64,000 nt of DNA from Fusibacter ferrireducens (GTDB taxonomy: Bacteria > Bacillota > Clostridia > Peptostreptococcales > Acidaminobacteraceae). Below the pieces are notes generated by a model. It ran no database searches and was not told where the DNA came from. It saw only the letters and a list, made by a program, of their open reading frames with translations. Shown piece by piece: positions 17,747 to 26,683 of the stretch; the stretch's first letter is position 1; each line of letters starts with the position of its first letter. The DNA is taken from positions 1 to 64,000 of the forward strand of contig NZ_JADKNH010000020.1 in assembly GCF_015352425.1 (NCBI RefSeq), read 5' to 3'. Made by a program: the position numbers and the translations under genes.

Positions 17747-17777
17747 TTGACTTAAAGTGCACTTTAAGTGATATGAT
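17747..17777 (+). promoter_or_regulatory. MerR-type promoter with 19-bp spacer and palindromic operator
   Basis: TTGACT (17747-17752) and TATGAT (17772-17777) are separated by 19 bp, the over-long spacing typical of MerR-activated promoters. The spacer holds a perfect 18-bp palindrome CTTAAAGTGCACTTTAAG (17751-17768), the expected MerR dimer site. The MerR gene starts 23 bp downstream. Confidence 0.88.
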
Positions 17778-17800
17778 GCCTGTATAAAGGAGGACATGAA

Positions 17801-18175
17801 ATGGAAATTGGTCAAGTATCTGAACGGTTTAAGATAAAATCGCATACTTTGAGATATTATGAAAGTATTGGATTGATTCAAAATATAGAGCGAGATGCAT
17901 CTGGAAAAAGGACTTATTCAGAAAAGGATTTAGTCTGGCTTGATATGATCATGAGATTAAGAGCGACGGGTATGCCAATAGAAAAGATGAAGACCTATTC
18001 AAAGTTGAGATATATGGGTGACGCAACGGCCACAGAACGGAAAATTATTTTGAAAGAGCATCTTGAAAATATTGAATCTGAAATTCAGAAATTGACCGAG
18101 ATGCAGACTTATGTCACTTATAAAATTAAAGTATATGAAGAGATGGAGACAAAAGTTCATGACAAAGGTAAGTAG
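17801..18175 (+). CDS. MerR-family regulator
   Basis: 124-residue regulator. The N-terminal winged helix (IGQVSERFKIKSHTLRYYESIGLI, about 2-27) is followed by the second wing and a long dimerisation helix (about 80-118). There is no large effector domain and no metal-binding cysteine motif, placing it with short MerR proteins such as AdhR-like aldehyde or stress sensors. AAAGGAGG precedes the ATG. It controls its own MerR-type promoter and overlaps the next gene by 17 bp, so both are coexpressed. Confidence 0.88.
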   Translation: MEIGQVSERFKIKSHTLRYYESIGLIQNIERDASGKRTYSEKDLVWLDMIMRLRATGMPIEKMKTYSKLRYMGDATATERKIILKEHLENIESEIQKLTEMQTYVTYKIKVYEEMETKVHDKGK

Positions 18176-18953
18176 ATATGAAAGCGGTTTAAGATTGTTA
18201 TCTGAAATAGATGGAAAAGCAGGCGAAGAGGTCAAAGAGAGTTTGATGGAAGTTGCACCAGATTTGGCGAAGTATATTGTGGAATATGCATTTGGTGATA
18301 TTTATGCAAGACCAGTACTGGATTTAAAATCAAAAGAAATTGCAGTAGTGGCAGCTTTAACCGCAATCGGTACTGCTGAAGCTCAGTTAAAGGTACATAT
18401 AAATGGCGCTTTAAATGTGGGCAGTAGCATCAATGAAGTTAAAGAAGTGATTCTTCAAATGTCTGGTTATTCAGGGTTTCCAAGCACAATCAATGCAATG
18501 AATGCTTTAAAGGAAGTTATAGCGGCTCGTAAAGCACAAGGCATTCAGGATATAGAGGGAAAACGCGCAAGCAAAACGTGCTCAGAGACGGATCGATATG
18601 AGCACGGCAGTAAAATGCTTGCCATTTTAGATGAAACACAACAGGTTACACTGGAAAGTACTTATAATGACTTTGCCCCCGATCTCGTCAAATGGGTGGT
18701 AAACAGTTATGCAGATGTGATATCAAGGGACAATTTGGACCTTAGATACAGACAGATCGCAACCATATCAGCACTTGTAGCCATGGGTAATGCGAAACCA
18801 CAATTAAAATTTCACATAAAAGCAGGACTCAACATAGGTCTTACAAAAGAAGAAATCACAGAGATCATGTACTTGATGACTGTTTACACAGGATTTCCCT
18901 CTGCAATAAACGGTGTCAATGTACTCAAAGAAGTGTTAGCAGACAATGTTTAA
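18159..18953 (+). CDS. Two-domain carboxymuconolactone decarboxylase family protein
   Basis: 264-residue protein made of two tandem copies of the carboxymuconolactone decarboxylase (CMD) fold, about residues 5-125 and 142-262. The two halves share segments such as DLKSKEIAVVAALTAIGTAEAQLKVHINGALNVG and DLRYRQIATISALVAMGNAKPQLKFHIKAGLNIG. Neither half has the CxxC of AhpD, so a peroxidase-reductase role is unlikely. Single-domain relatives are usually trimers or hexamers; a fused duplicate could build the same ring from fewer chains. The start at 18159 gives the conserved N-terminus; an upstream ATG at 18111 lies within merR. Confidence 0.82.
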   Translation: MTKVSRYESGLRLLSEIDGKAGEEVKESLMEVAPDLAKYIVEYAFGDIYARPVLDLKSKEIAVVAALTAIGTAEAQLKVHINGALNVGSSINEVKEVILQMSGYSGFPSTINAMNALKEVIAARKAQGIQDIEGKRASKTCSETDRYEHGSKMLAILDETQQVTLESTYNDFAPDLVKWVVNSYADVISRDNLDLRYRQIATISALVAMGNAKPQLKFHIKAGLNIGLTKEEITEIMYLMTVYTGFPSAINGVNVLKEVLADNV

Positions 18954-19003
18954 AGGACTCATATTGAGATAGAATCGCATGAAGTGTATGAACTCAAACT
19001 AAA

Positions 19004-19037
19004 ATACTTTCACACCAGTTGTGGGAGTGTTTTTTTA
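19004..19037 (+). terminator. Rho-independent terminator of the MerR-CMD unit
   Basis: ACTTTCAC pairs with GTGGGAGT (two G-U pairs) and T7 follows. Repeat A2 begins directly behind. Confidence 0.65.
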
Positions 19038-19041
19038 TTAA

Positions 19042-19143
19042 AACAACAAGATTTGAGCCGAAAGTTGTGAAGAGGGATGTTCAACTTCAAACAGCGTCAG
19101 TGAGAATTGTTTTGAGGCATCGAGAGATGGCTCAAATGTTGTT
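19042..19143 (+). repeat. Dispersed repeat family A, copy A2 (102 bp)
   Basis: Same length and ends as A1, with AACAACAAGATTTGAGCC at the left and GGCTCAAATGTTGTT at the right. The 34-codon frame is open here as well. About ten differences from A1 are scattered through the unit. It sits between the terminator of the CMD gene and the ABC exporter genes. Confidence 0.85.
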
Positions 19144-19220
19144 ATATAGAACTTGTCTAAAATTTGCTCTTGACCTTAACCTTAGGGGAACCCTTAGACT
19201 TAAGTTGAGAGGTGATGATG

Positions 19221-19973
19221 ATGAGTAAAAAGGCACTTGAGGTAAAGGGACTTGTGAAGCAGTATAAAGATTTGACCGCTGTAGATCATTTGAGTTTGGA
19301 GGTAGAAAAGGGTAAAATTTATGGCCTTTTAGGCCCAAATGGTGCAGGGAAATCGACGACAATTGACTGTATTCTAGGGATGAAAAATTATGAAGAAGGT
19401 GAAATCACGGTTTTGGGATTATCGGCAAATAAAGATAGAAAGAAACTCTATCAACGAGTAGGGGTTCAATTTCAATCTAGTTTTTATCCAGAGCGCATAA
19501 AGGTCTATGAAATCTGTGAAATGATTTCAGCACTTTATAAGAAACCAGATGATTGGCGCGGATTACTCAGGGCATTTGATTTGGAAAAGTGTGCAAAGCA
19601 TTATGTTGCTTCACTTTCAGGTGGGGAAAGGCAGAAATTATCGGTTTTGTTGGCATTAATTCAAAATCCTGAAATGGTATTTTTAGATGAACTCACCACA
19701 GGACTTGATCCCAAAGCCAGACGAGAAGTGTGGGCAATGTTAAAGCAATTAAATCAGAAGGGGTTGACAATCTTTTTGACGTCTCATTATATGGATGAAG
19801 TCACGGCGCTTTGCGATAAGGTGAACATTATCCATCACGGCATATCGGTAGCGTCAGGGACACCAGAAGAGATTATTTTAAGGTCGGGTATGCAAAATTT
19901 AGAAGAGGCATACCTCTATTTTATTGATGAGAAGGAGATGATTGATCGTGAAGTCGCTTTTAGTACTTTATAA
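19221..19973 (+). CDS. ABC transporter ATP-binding protein
   Basis: 250-residue ABC-2 type exporter ATPase. Walker A GPNGAGKSTTID (about 40-51), signature SLSGGERQKL and Walker B MVFLDELTTGLDP are all intact, and the H-loop is LTSHYMDEV. It resembles drug- or lantibiotic-export ATPases (CcmA/YadG type). The start lies in a GTG-ATG-ATG-ATG run; 19221 has the best spacing from GAGAGG. It overlaps the permease gene by 26 bp and forms an operon with it and the MerR regulator. Confidence 0.9.
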   Translation: MSKKALEVKGLVKQYKDLTAVDHLSLEVEKGKIYGLLGPNGAGKSTTIDCILGMKNYEEGEITVLGLSANKDRKKLYQRVGVQFQSSFYPERIKVYEICEMISALYKKPDDWRGLLRAFDLEKCAKHYVASLSGGERQKLSVLLALIQNPEMVFLDELTTGLDPKARREVWAMLKQLNQKGLTIFLTSHYMDEVTALCDKVNIIHHGISVASGTPEEIILRSGMQNLEEAYLYFIDEKEMIDREVAFSTL

Positions 19974-20700
19974 AACAGAATTCAAACTGGCACTTAGAGA
20001 ATTTTCAGGCGTACTTTTTGGGATTTTATTGCCTATAGGGATTATGCTTTTGCTCGGTATACTTTATGGGGATAAGCTCGCTTATGAAAACGCACCTTAT
20101 ACGCTTTTGCAACAGTCTGTGGCAGCGGTGCTCACTGTAGGTATCTGTGCAACGGGACTTATGGGCGTCCCAATAACGCTTTCTGGGTATAGAGAAAAGA
20201 AAATTTTAAAAAGATTTAAAGCATCCCCAGCATCGCCTCTGCTTTTGATCTTAGCGCAATTTCTCAATAATATGACTTATGCACTTATTTCAAGTGTAGC
20301 AGTGGTAGGCATTGCAGTTCTATGTTTTGGCTATAGGATGATTGGAAATCCTGTCCTGTTCATTTTGTCATATTTTTTATTAATGGCAGCAATTTACGCT
20401 ATGGGTGCCATGATTGCCAGTGTGGCTAAGTCTGAGAAAATAGCGAATATGTTATGTACACTTTTCTATTTTCCCATGTTCTTTTTATCAGGAGCGACCA
20501 TTCCCTATGAACTTATGCCCAAAGGGCTTAAACTTTTCGCAGATGTGATGCCCTTAACTCAAGGCATAAAGTTGCTGAAGGCGACTTCTTTGGGAGCTTG
20601 GCAAAATGATTCTATGAATGCGGTTTGGATTTTGATTTTTACGGCAATTTTGGGTATGATTATAGCAGTTAAAACTTTTAAATACGAATATGAATCTTAA
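19948..20700 (+). CDS. ABC-2 type permease
   Basis: 250-residue membrane protein with six helices and the ABC-2 pattern, including the late motif FFLSGATIPYELMPKGLKLFADVMPLTQ that is typical of drug-export permeases. GTG at 19948 follows GAAGGAG at good spacing; an in-frame TTG at 19942 is possible. It pairs with the ATPase encoded just upstream. The MerR/GyrI regulator downstream suggests export of a small toxic compound that also acts as inducer. Confidence 0.85.
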   Translation: MKSLLVLYKTEFKLALREFSGVLFGILLPIGIMLLLGILYGDKLAYENAPYTLLQQSVAAVLTVGICATGLMGVPITLSGYREKKILKRFKASPASPLLLILAQFLNNMTYALISSVAVVGIAVLCFGYRMIGNPVLFILSYFLLMAAIYAMGAMIASVAKSEKIANMLCTLFYFPMFFLSGATIPYELMPKGLKLFADVMPLTQGIKLLKATSLGAWQNDSMNAVWILIFTAILGMIIAVKTFKYEYES

Positions 20701-20720
20701 GCGGACAAGGATGTGTTCAC

Positions 20721-21530
20721 ATGTTTCAAATTGGACTGTTTTCAAAGATGAATCGAGTTACCACAAAGACATTGAGGCATTATGACGAGATTGGACTTCT
20801 AAAACCTGCTTTCGTGGATCAGCAGACTGGTTATCGGTATTATGGCAGTACGGAACTCGTGCGTCTCAATAAAATTATTGCACTTAAACAATTAGGACTC
20901 AGCCTCCAAGAAATTCAAGAATTGATAGATCAGCAAAAGGGGATCGAGATATTTTTGACGCTTAAAGAAAAAGAAATTGAGCTCAGGATTAAAGAAGAAA
21001 CTTCAAAACTCAGCCGACTTCAAAATTATTCGAGATATTTAAAAGGAGAACAGAATATGAATTACTCACCTGTAATAAAAGCATTGCCAGAAGTTATCGT
21101 GGCTTCTATGCGCTTAATTGCCCCTAATTATGAGTCTTATTTTGATTTTATTCCCAAAATGGGAGATGAGATGAGAGCGAAGGGCGCGGTATGTGCTGTT
21201 CCAGAATATTGTTTTAACATTTACCATGATGGAGAATACAGAGAAAGTGATATTGATTTAGAAGTGTGTGAAGCCGTTGTGGACTACTGCGAAGATTCTG
21301 AAAAGGTTAAGTATAAAAAGATAGATGCTGTGGAAAATGCACTGTGTGTGATGCATAAAGGGCCTTACACAACACTACCGGATGCCTATGCATTTGCATT
21401 TTCATGGATAGAAGCAAATGCCTATGTGATCGATGGCTTACCACGTGAGTCTTATATTGATGGCATTTGGAACAAAGAAGATGAAAACGAGTGGCTTACT
21501 GAACTTCAAATTCCAGTAAAAAAGATATAA
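20721..21530 (+). CDS. MerR regulator with GyrI-like effector domain
   Basis: 269-residue BmrR-type regulator: MerR winged helix (about 1-75, TTKTLRHYDEIGLLKP), a coiled-coil linker (about 78-108) and a C-terminal GyrI-like small-molecule-binding domain (about 115-268, with KGPYTTLPDAYAFAFSWIEANAY). Such proteins bind cationic or lipophilic drugs and activate adjacent efflux genes. It starts 20 bp after the ABC permease, so it is the last gene of that operon and probably its activator. Confidence 0.9.
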   Translation: MFQIGLFSKMNRVTTKTLRHYDEIGLLKPAFVDQQTGYRYYGSTELVRLNKIIALKQLGLSLQEIQELIDQQKGIEIFLTLKEKEIELRIKEETSKLSRLQNYSRYLKGEQNMNYSPVIKALPEVIVASMRLIAPNYESYFDFIPKMGDEMRAKGAVCAVPEYCFNIYHDGEYRESDIDLEVCEAVVDYCEDSEKVKYKKIDAVENALCVMHKGPYTTLPDAYAFAFSWIEANAYVIDGLPRESYIDGIWNKEDENEWLTELQIPVKKI

Positions 21531-21533
21531 TAA

Positions 21534-21671
21534 AAGTGTACCAATTACTTAAAAGTCACAAATTGGATTGTAAAACCATTGTTTTTAAATGAAAATCCAG
21601 AACTTAAACTCAGGCTTGTTGAGACTCATACGACAAATGGGATGGTTGAACTGAGTTATGTTAGAAAATAG
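21534..21671 (+). pseudogene. Remnant of a coding sequence (C-terminal fragment)
   Basis: After the regulator stop, one frame stays open for 45 codons without a start codon and ends ...ETHTTNGMVELSYVRK-stop. Its amino-acid composition looks like real protein. The parent protein cannot be named. The fragment may be the decayed end of a gene once encoded behind the MerR regulator. Confidence 0.35.
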
Positions 21672-21688
21672 TATGCTGAAGATTAAAA

Positions 21689-21720
21689 AGGGATGACGCT
21701 TTAAATGGTCATCCCTTTAG
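21689..21720. terminator. Bidirectional terminator
   Basis: AAAGGGATGAC / GTCATCCCTTT forms an 11-bp stem with a 10-nt loop between the ABC operon and the convergent surface-protein gene. Confidence 0.75.
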
Positions 21721-21722
21721 CT

Positions 21723-23930
21723 TTATTCAGATATTGTAAAGTGCCATTTGTGATGGAGTTCTTTGCCATCTTCGGTTCTTACAATAGTGGCGTTAACAGT
21801 ATAATTACCAGCGGATAGCGTGCCTAAAATAGAAGAAAACGAATCATAAAGTGGAGTATATGTTTCGGTAGAAATTATTTGGTTGTCCTTGGTAAGTGTA
21901 TAACTAACTTTAGGCTTATTTCCAGCATTTTTGAATGTGATAACCAGAGTAGGGTTTTTATTGCTTGAGATACTGTCTGCAGTCGGTGATAAACCTAAAA
22001 TTTCGATGTCAAGATTCTCATCATCCATTGAACTCGTTGTTGTTGTTGCTGATCTACTTAAACCGTTTACATCGGTTGCAGTAATTGTATAAGAAAAACT
22101 TAAACTACTTGCTAAAATATCGTCTGTTGGGATTGAATAATTGTAATAGCTGTCATTGCTTTCTTGATACATTAGTTTATCAGAGATGGTTTTATCTCCA
22201 AGAGTATAAGAAATGGTAACATCTTGAATGCCATCATTGTCGATGGCAAATGCTTTAATGAAATATCTTTGATGTGGTTTAGGTATTTCTGGGCTCGTCG
22301 GTATAATAAATAGAGTTGGTTTGCCATCTATTGTTTCATAGATGTTATAGTCATTCGCTTCGGGTGTCCCAGTGCGTAACTGTACAGTGGAACCTGTGCA
22401 AGTTACAATGGCATATAAATTAACTGTATCACCAGATTTTATGACTTCAGGATAAGTTGATTTATAGAGTGATATACTCCCAGTTTCATCTGTGATTTCT
22501 GTCAAACCTTCTGGATGATTTGTACCCAGTTTGACGTTTTTGACTTTAACGGTTTGTCCAAGCATATCTAAACCATGAGTTTTTAAATAGGCTATGGTAA
22601 CCTCTTTTGGATCTGCAGGCTTATTAAAGCCAATCATTTCTTTAGAAGTAATATTTTTAAGCACGGGTAATCCATTTTCAATATAATAATCTCCAGTCAG
22701 TATGAATTGATGCCCTAATTTAATGTTATATCCTAGTGAACCCTCAACATAAAGTGAATAGATGTTGCCGCCAGTTGTAGTTTGAATAACAGGATGTTCA
22801 GAATCTGTTACAAAATAGGAAACTTGTCCTGCAACAGTGACATTTTTTTTATTTTTATTGAGGGACAAGATTTCTTTAACGGAAGAAACCCCTTTAGGTA
22901 AATGAAGTAAAGTATTGTATTTTGGAGCCTCCTTTTTATCCGAGTGTCCAAAAAGAGACATTTTATAATTGTTTGCTGTTTTGGTATATGACTCTGGATT
23001 AATGGCAACGGTTAATTCATCTGTCGTTGTTTTTAAACCATCTAAATTTGTTACAGTAACGGTATAAGTGATAGTTGAATCCTTATCTGAAATTTGGCTT
23101 TCGGGAATATAAAAGTCATATCTTCCGTTTCCATTACGAGATTTGTTCATTTTTAGACCATGAAAGCTTTTATCGCCAATGTGATAATCGATGGTGACTT
23201 CTCGAATGCCTTTATTGTCTTGAGCTGTGGCTGAAATAAGATAGAAATACTCGGACCGAGCGGGATCGCCATAAGTTGGTAAGGCAATAACAGGGTACTC
23301 TGTAGGATTGATAATATGAATATCCTCGCCGTAAATTTTATCTTCCGAAATCTCCGGATCAGAAAAGATATCAGAACCAGGTGTACGACCAAAAACGCGT
23401 TGGAATTCCACATCTTCTGGTAATGTTGTTAAATATTGTTGAGCTTCCGTATAGATCAGAGGTGTGTAGGCAGTTGCTTTTAAACCCACTGGGTCAGTTG
23501 CAATAAAAAAGAACTTTATAAAAGTCGTGTTTTTTGGAATTTGGTCCCCGGAAAGTGTGTATTCATATTTTCCAGTTAAGGTATTTAAAGTCATTTTCTG
23601 TTCAGGGAGTTTTTGGGTTCCGTAGGTACCTACATAGCCAAAAATGGAAACATCTTGAATGCCTTTATTGTCTTTAACAGTGATTGAAATGGTATAATCC
23701 TGTCCTGGTTTAACAGATGCATAGGAATCTGGCATAGTAATTATAGGGGCCTCGACATCGTTGATTTCATAGAGGTCGAATACTTTATCTACAGAGTTGG
23801 TAGCAGTTATACTATCGGCACTAACTGGCATACTTGTTGCGCCAATACTGATGATAAAACTTAACAATAGAATGCCCCATTTTTTCGTTATGTAATGCCT
23901 TGTCTTAAATCTCTTAAATGTACGGTTCAT
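21723..23930 (-). CDS. Secreted modular Ig-like/OB-fold protein (paralogue 1)
   Basis: 735-residue exported protein. A long basic signal peptide (residues 1 to about 39, ending MPVSADS) is almost identical to that of the next gene. Modules: Ig-like domain 1 (about 62-160), Ig-like domain 2 (about 213-312), an OB-fold module resembling the YhcR/DUF5689 type (about 340-535, VTVAGQVSYF ... GDTVNLYAIVTC), Ig-like domain 3 (about 540-640) and a C-terminal beta module (about 645-735). It has no SLH domain, LPXTG motif or catalytic residues that I can see, so it is probably released or held by partners. GGAGG precedes the ATG. Confidence 0.8.
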   Translation of the reverse strand: MNRTFKRFKTRHYITKKWGILLLSFIISIGATSMPVSADSITATNSVDKVFDLYEINDVEAPIITMPDSYASVKPGQDYTISITVKDNKGIQDVSIFGYVGTYGTQKLPEQKMTLNTLTGKYEYTLSGDQIPKNTTFIKFFFIATDPVGLKATAYTPLIYTEAQQYLTTLPEDVEFQRVFGRTPGSDIFSDPEISEDKIYGEDIHIINPTEYPVIALPTYGDPARSEYFYLISATAQDNKGIREVTIDYHIGDKSFHGLKMNKSRNGNGRYDFYIPESQISDKDSTITYTVTVTNLDGLKTTTDELTVAINPESYTKTANNYKMSLFGHSDKKEAPKYNTLLHLPKGVSSVKEILSLNKNKKNVTVAGQVSYFVTDSEHPVIQTTTGGNIYSLYVEGSLGYNIKLGHQFILTGDYYIENGLPVLKNITSKEMIGFNKPADPKEVTIAYLKTHGLDMLGQTVKVKNVKLGTNHPEGLTEITDETGSISLYKSTYPEVIKSGDTVNLYAIVTCTGSTVQLRTGTPEANDYNIYETIDGKPTLFIIPTSPEIPKPHQRYFIKAFAIDNDGIQDVTISYTLGDKTISDKLMYQESNDSYYNYSIPTDDILASSLSFSYTITATDVNGLSRSATTTTSSMDDENLDIEILGLSPTADSISSNKNPTLVITFKNAGNKPKVSYTLTKDNQIISTETYTPLYDSFSSILGTLSAGNYTVNATIVRTEDGKELHHKWHFTISE

Positions 23931-24074
23931 GTTGTCCTCCTTTAAAATATTATAAGAATATAAATTATCCTGATAGCGTCAATATATCAAAATAGAAAAT
24001 AGTATACAATAGCAAATCCGATCTTTAATGAAATTTTAATTTAAGATGGTGATGCTATATGCAAAAGAAAATCA

Positions 24075-24116
24075 CCCGAGGGAAGTTACTTATAAATTCG
24101 CATGAGGTGATCTTTT
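24075..24116. terminator. Hairpin downstream of paralogue 2
   Basis: ATCACC and GGTGAT arms flank a loop of about 24 nt, with T-rich ends on the minus-strand exit. It is homologous in position and sequence to the hairpin at 26581-26623, so it belongs to the duplicated segment. Confidence 0.5.
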
Positions 24117-24168
24117 GTATGTTTATGACATTATATTTCAGAGTGTTTAGAGCTTTGTGTCTGTCGTT

Positions 24169-26442
24169 TTATTCAGATATTGTAAAGTGCCATTCGTGAT
24201 GGAGTTCTTTGCCATCTTCTGTTCTTACAATAGTGGCGTTAACAGTATAATTGCCAGCAGAGACGGTGCCTAAACGATAGAAGGAAACGCCTGCCCCAGT
24301 TATGTTCTCTCCTTCGGTAAGAAGTATCTTGTTATCCTTCTCAACTATATAGGTAACTTTAGGTGTTGCGCCACCATTTGTAAATTGGATAATGATATCG
24401 AGGGATTTTCCACTTGATATCGTATTTTGAATCGGTAAAGCTTCCAAAATTTTTATTTCGTCATCGATGGATATTGTTGTTGTTTTTGATGTGGTTAATC
24501 CGTTTGTATCTGTTGCAGTAATTGTGAATGTAAAATTAGGAATATTTCCTAAAAATCTATTGCGTGGGATTGTATAATCATAATTTTGGTTATAGTTATT
24601 TTGAGTCATTTGTTGATTAGAGATAGTTTCATTTCCAATGGTATAAGAAATAGTAACCTTTTGAATGCCGTCAATGTCTTTAGCCGAGGCTTGAATGTGA
24701 TAATCTTCATTCCTTTGTGGACTTAATGGATTACTGGGTACAATAGACAGAGTTGGTTTGCCATCTAGTTTGTCGTAGAGATTATAACCATTTGCTTTTA
24801 TTGTCCCAGTGCGTAATTGCACAGTTGAATCTGTACAAGTTACAATGGCATATAAGTCAACTGTATCGCCGGCTTTTATTTGTTCTGGATAAGTTGATTT
24901 ATAGAGTGATATACTACCTGTTTCATCTGTGATCTCTGTCAAACCATTTGGATGATTAGTACCAAGTTTGACATTTTTGATTTTGACGAATCGCCCTAGT
25001 CTGTTTGAACTATGTGTCTTTAGATACTCTATGTTGACTAATTCAGGTTTTTTCGGTGTAGCATAACCGATTATTTCGTTAGAAGCGATGTTTTTAAGCA
25101 TGGGTAATCCATTTTCGATATGGTAATCACCAGTTAATATGACTTGATGTCCTAGCTTGATGTTGTCTCCCAGTGAGCCATTGATATAAAGTGAATGGAG
25201 GGAACCATCAATGATAGCTTGAATAATAGGATGCTCAGAGTCTGTCGCAAAATAATCTATTTGCCCTGCGACAGTCACATTTTGTGTATCTTCATCAAGT
25301 GATAAGACCTTTTTAATGGTAGAAACATCACTGGGTAAATGAAGTAAAGCGTTATAATTTTGAGAGGTATCTTTATCTGAGTGTCCGAAAAGAGACATTT
25401 TGAAATCGTTTACTGTCGCGAGAGGTTTTCCAAAGTTAATAGGGATTCCTGCTTCATCAACTTTAACGAGACGTTCTCCAGGGATAATAGGGATTGTTAA
25501 TTCATCAGTAGCTGTTTTTAAACCGTCCAAATTCGTTGCAGTAATAGTGTAGTAGATGGTTGAATTCGTATCGGGAATTTGCTCTTTTGGAATATTAAAC
25601 TCATAGCTCCCATCTGCACTCCAAGTATTGGACATTTTTAGGTTGTGGAAGTTTTTATCATCAATTCTATAATCTATGGTGACTTCTTGAATGCCCTTGT
25701 TATCTTCTGCAATGACGGAGAGAGGATAATCAGCAATGTAATTGGATCTAGCAGGGGAGGCATAAGTTGATAGAGCCACAACAGGGTAATCTGTGGGATT
25801 TATGATATGAATGTCTTCGCCTCGAAAGTCTTCTAAATTAGCATCATTAAAGCAAGTGAAGCAATTATTAGGTTTACGACCAAAAATATGGTCCATAGTA
25901 TGCGGTGCATATGATGATTCTATTGTTGTTGTGATTGGCTTTGCATTTGGATCGCTACTCATATCAATATCTGGTGTATATCCAGTTGTTTTTAAGCCGA
26001 CAAGATCTGTTGCAGTAAAAAAGAACATCATACTGACAGTATTTTTTGAAATTTGATCAGCAGGAAGGGTGTACTCATATTTTCCAGTTAAAGTATTTAG
26101 AGTCATTTTATGTTCTTGATGACTAGTACCGCCGTGAGTACGCGTGTAGCAAATAACAGTAACATCTTGAATGCCTTTGTTGTCTTTAATAGTGATTGAA
26201 ATGGGATAGTCCTGTCCGAGTCGGATAACTGGATAGGATACTGGCAAGATTATTATAGGGTGCTCAATATCGTTGATATCATTGATGTCAAATGGTTTAT
26301 CTACAGGGTTGGTAACAGCTAAACTATCGGCACTAACTGGCATACTTGTTGCGCCAATAGTGATGATAAAACTTAACAATAGAATGCCCCATTTTTTCGT
26401 TATGTATTGTCTCGTTTTAAATCTTTTAAATGTACGGTTCAT
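24169..26442 (-). CDS. Secreted modular Ig-like/OB-fold protein (paralogue 2)
   Basis: 757-residue close paralogue of the gene that follows it. The first 40 residues match nearly exactly (MNRTFKRFKTRQYITKKWG...), as does the last segment (TVNATIVRTEDGKELHHEW). The module order is the same: signal peptide, Ig-like, Ig-like, OB-fold (about 365-560), Ig-like, C-terminal beta module. The middle is more diverged and has a short insertion with a Cys pair (NNCFTCFND, about residue 192). It has no anchor or enzyme domain. AGGGAGG precedes the ATG. The upstream DNA is also duplicated, so the pair arose by segmental duplication including the promoter. Confidence 0.8.
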   Translation of the reverse strand: MNRTFKRFKTRQYITKKWGILLLSFIITIGATSMPVSADSLAVTNPVDKPFDINDINDIEHPIIILPVSYPVIRLGQDYPISITIKDNKGIQDVTVICYTRTHGGTSHQEHKMTLNTLTGKYEYTLPADQISKNTVSMMFFFTATDLVGLKTTGYTPDIDMSSDPNAKPITTTIESSYAPHTMDHIFGRKPNNCFTCFNDANLEDFRGEDIHIINPTDYPVVALSTYASPARSNYIADYPLSVIAEDNKGIQEVTIDYRIDDKNFHNLKMSNTWSADGSYEFNIPKEQIPDTNSTIYYTITATNLDGLKTATDELTIPIIPGERLVKVDEAGIPINFGKPLATVNDFKMSLFGHSDKDTSQNYNALLHLPSDVSTIKKVLSLDEDTQNVTVAGQIDYFATDSEHPIIQAIIDGSLHSLYINGSLGDNIKLGHQVILTGDYHIENGLPMLKNIASNEIIGYATPKKPELVNIEYLKTHSSNRLGRFVKIKNVKLGTNHPNGLTEITDETGSISLYKSTYPEQIKAGDTVDLYAIVTCTDSTVQLRTGTIKANGYNLYDKLDGKPTLSIVPSNPLSPQRNEDYHIQASAKDIDGIQKVTISYTIGNETISNQQMTQNNYNQNYDYTIPRNRFLGNIPNFTFTITATDTNGLTTSKTTTISIDDEIKILEALPIQNTISSGKSLDIIIQFTNGGATPKVTYIVEKDNKILLTEGENITGAGVSFYRLGTVSAGNYTVNATIVRTEDGKELHHEWHFTISE

Positions 26443-26580
26443 GTTGTCCTCCCTTATAATGTTATATGGTTATAAATTATCCTGATAGCGTCAATATATC
26501 AAAATAAAAAATAGTATACAATAGCAAATCAAATCTCTAACGGAACTTTAATCTGTGCCAAGGATGATATAAGAATAAAG

Positions 26581-26623
26581 AATCACCCAAGACAAGATGA
26601 TTATAAATCCTGCTTGGGTGATT
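26581..26623. terminator. Terminator of the giant surface-protein gene
   Basis: AATCACCCAAG / CTTGGGTGATT gives an 11-bp stem, and the minus-strand exit is T-rich. It follows the 26684-33775 gene by about 60 bp. Confidence 0.65.
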
Positions 26624-26683
26624 TTCTTGTTTATAACATTAAACTTTGCATCGCGTAGAGCCAATTATACGTCAACAATTTGC

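Noticed and set aside
19019-19228. A 69-codon ORF over repeat A2 and the ABC leader
   Set aside because: It begins inside a terminator and runs into the ABC gene's ribosome site, so it is explained by the repeat.
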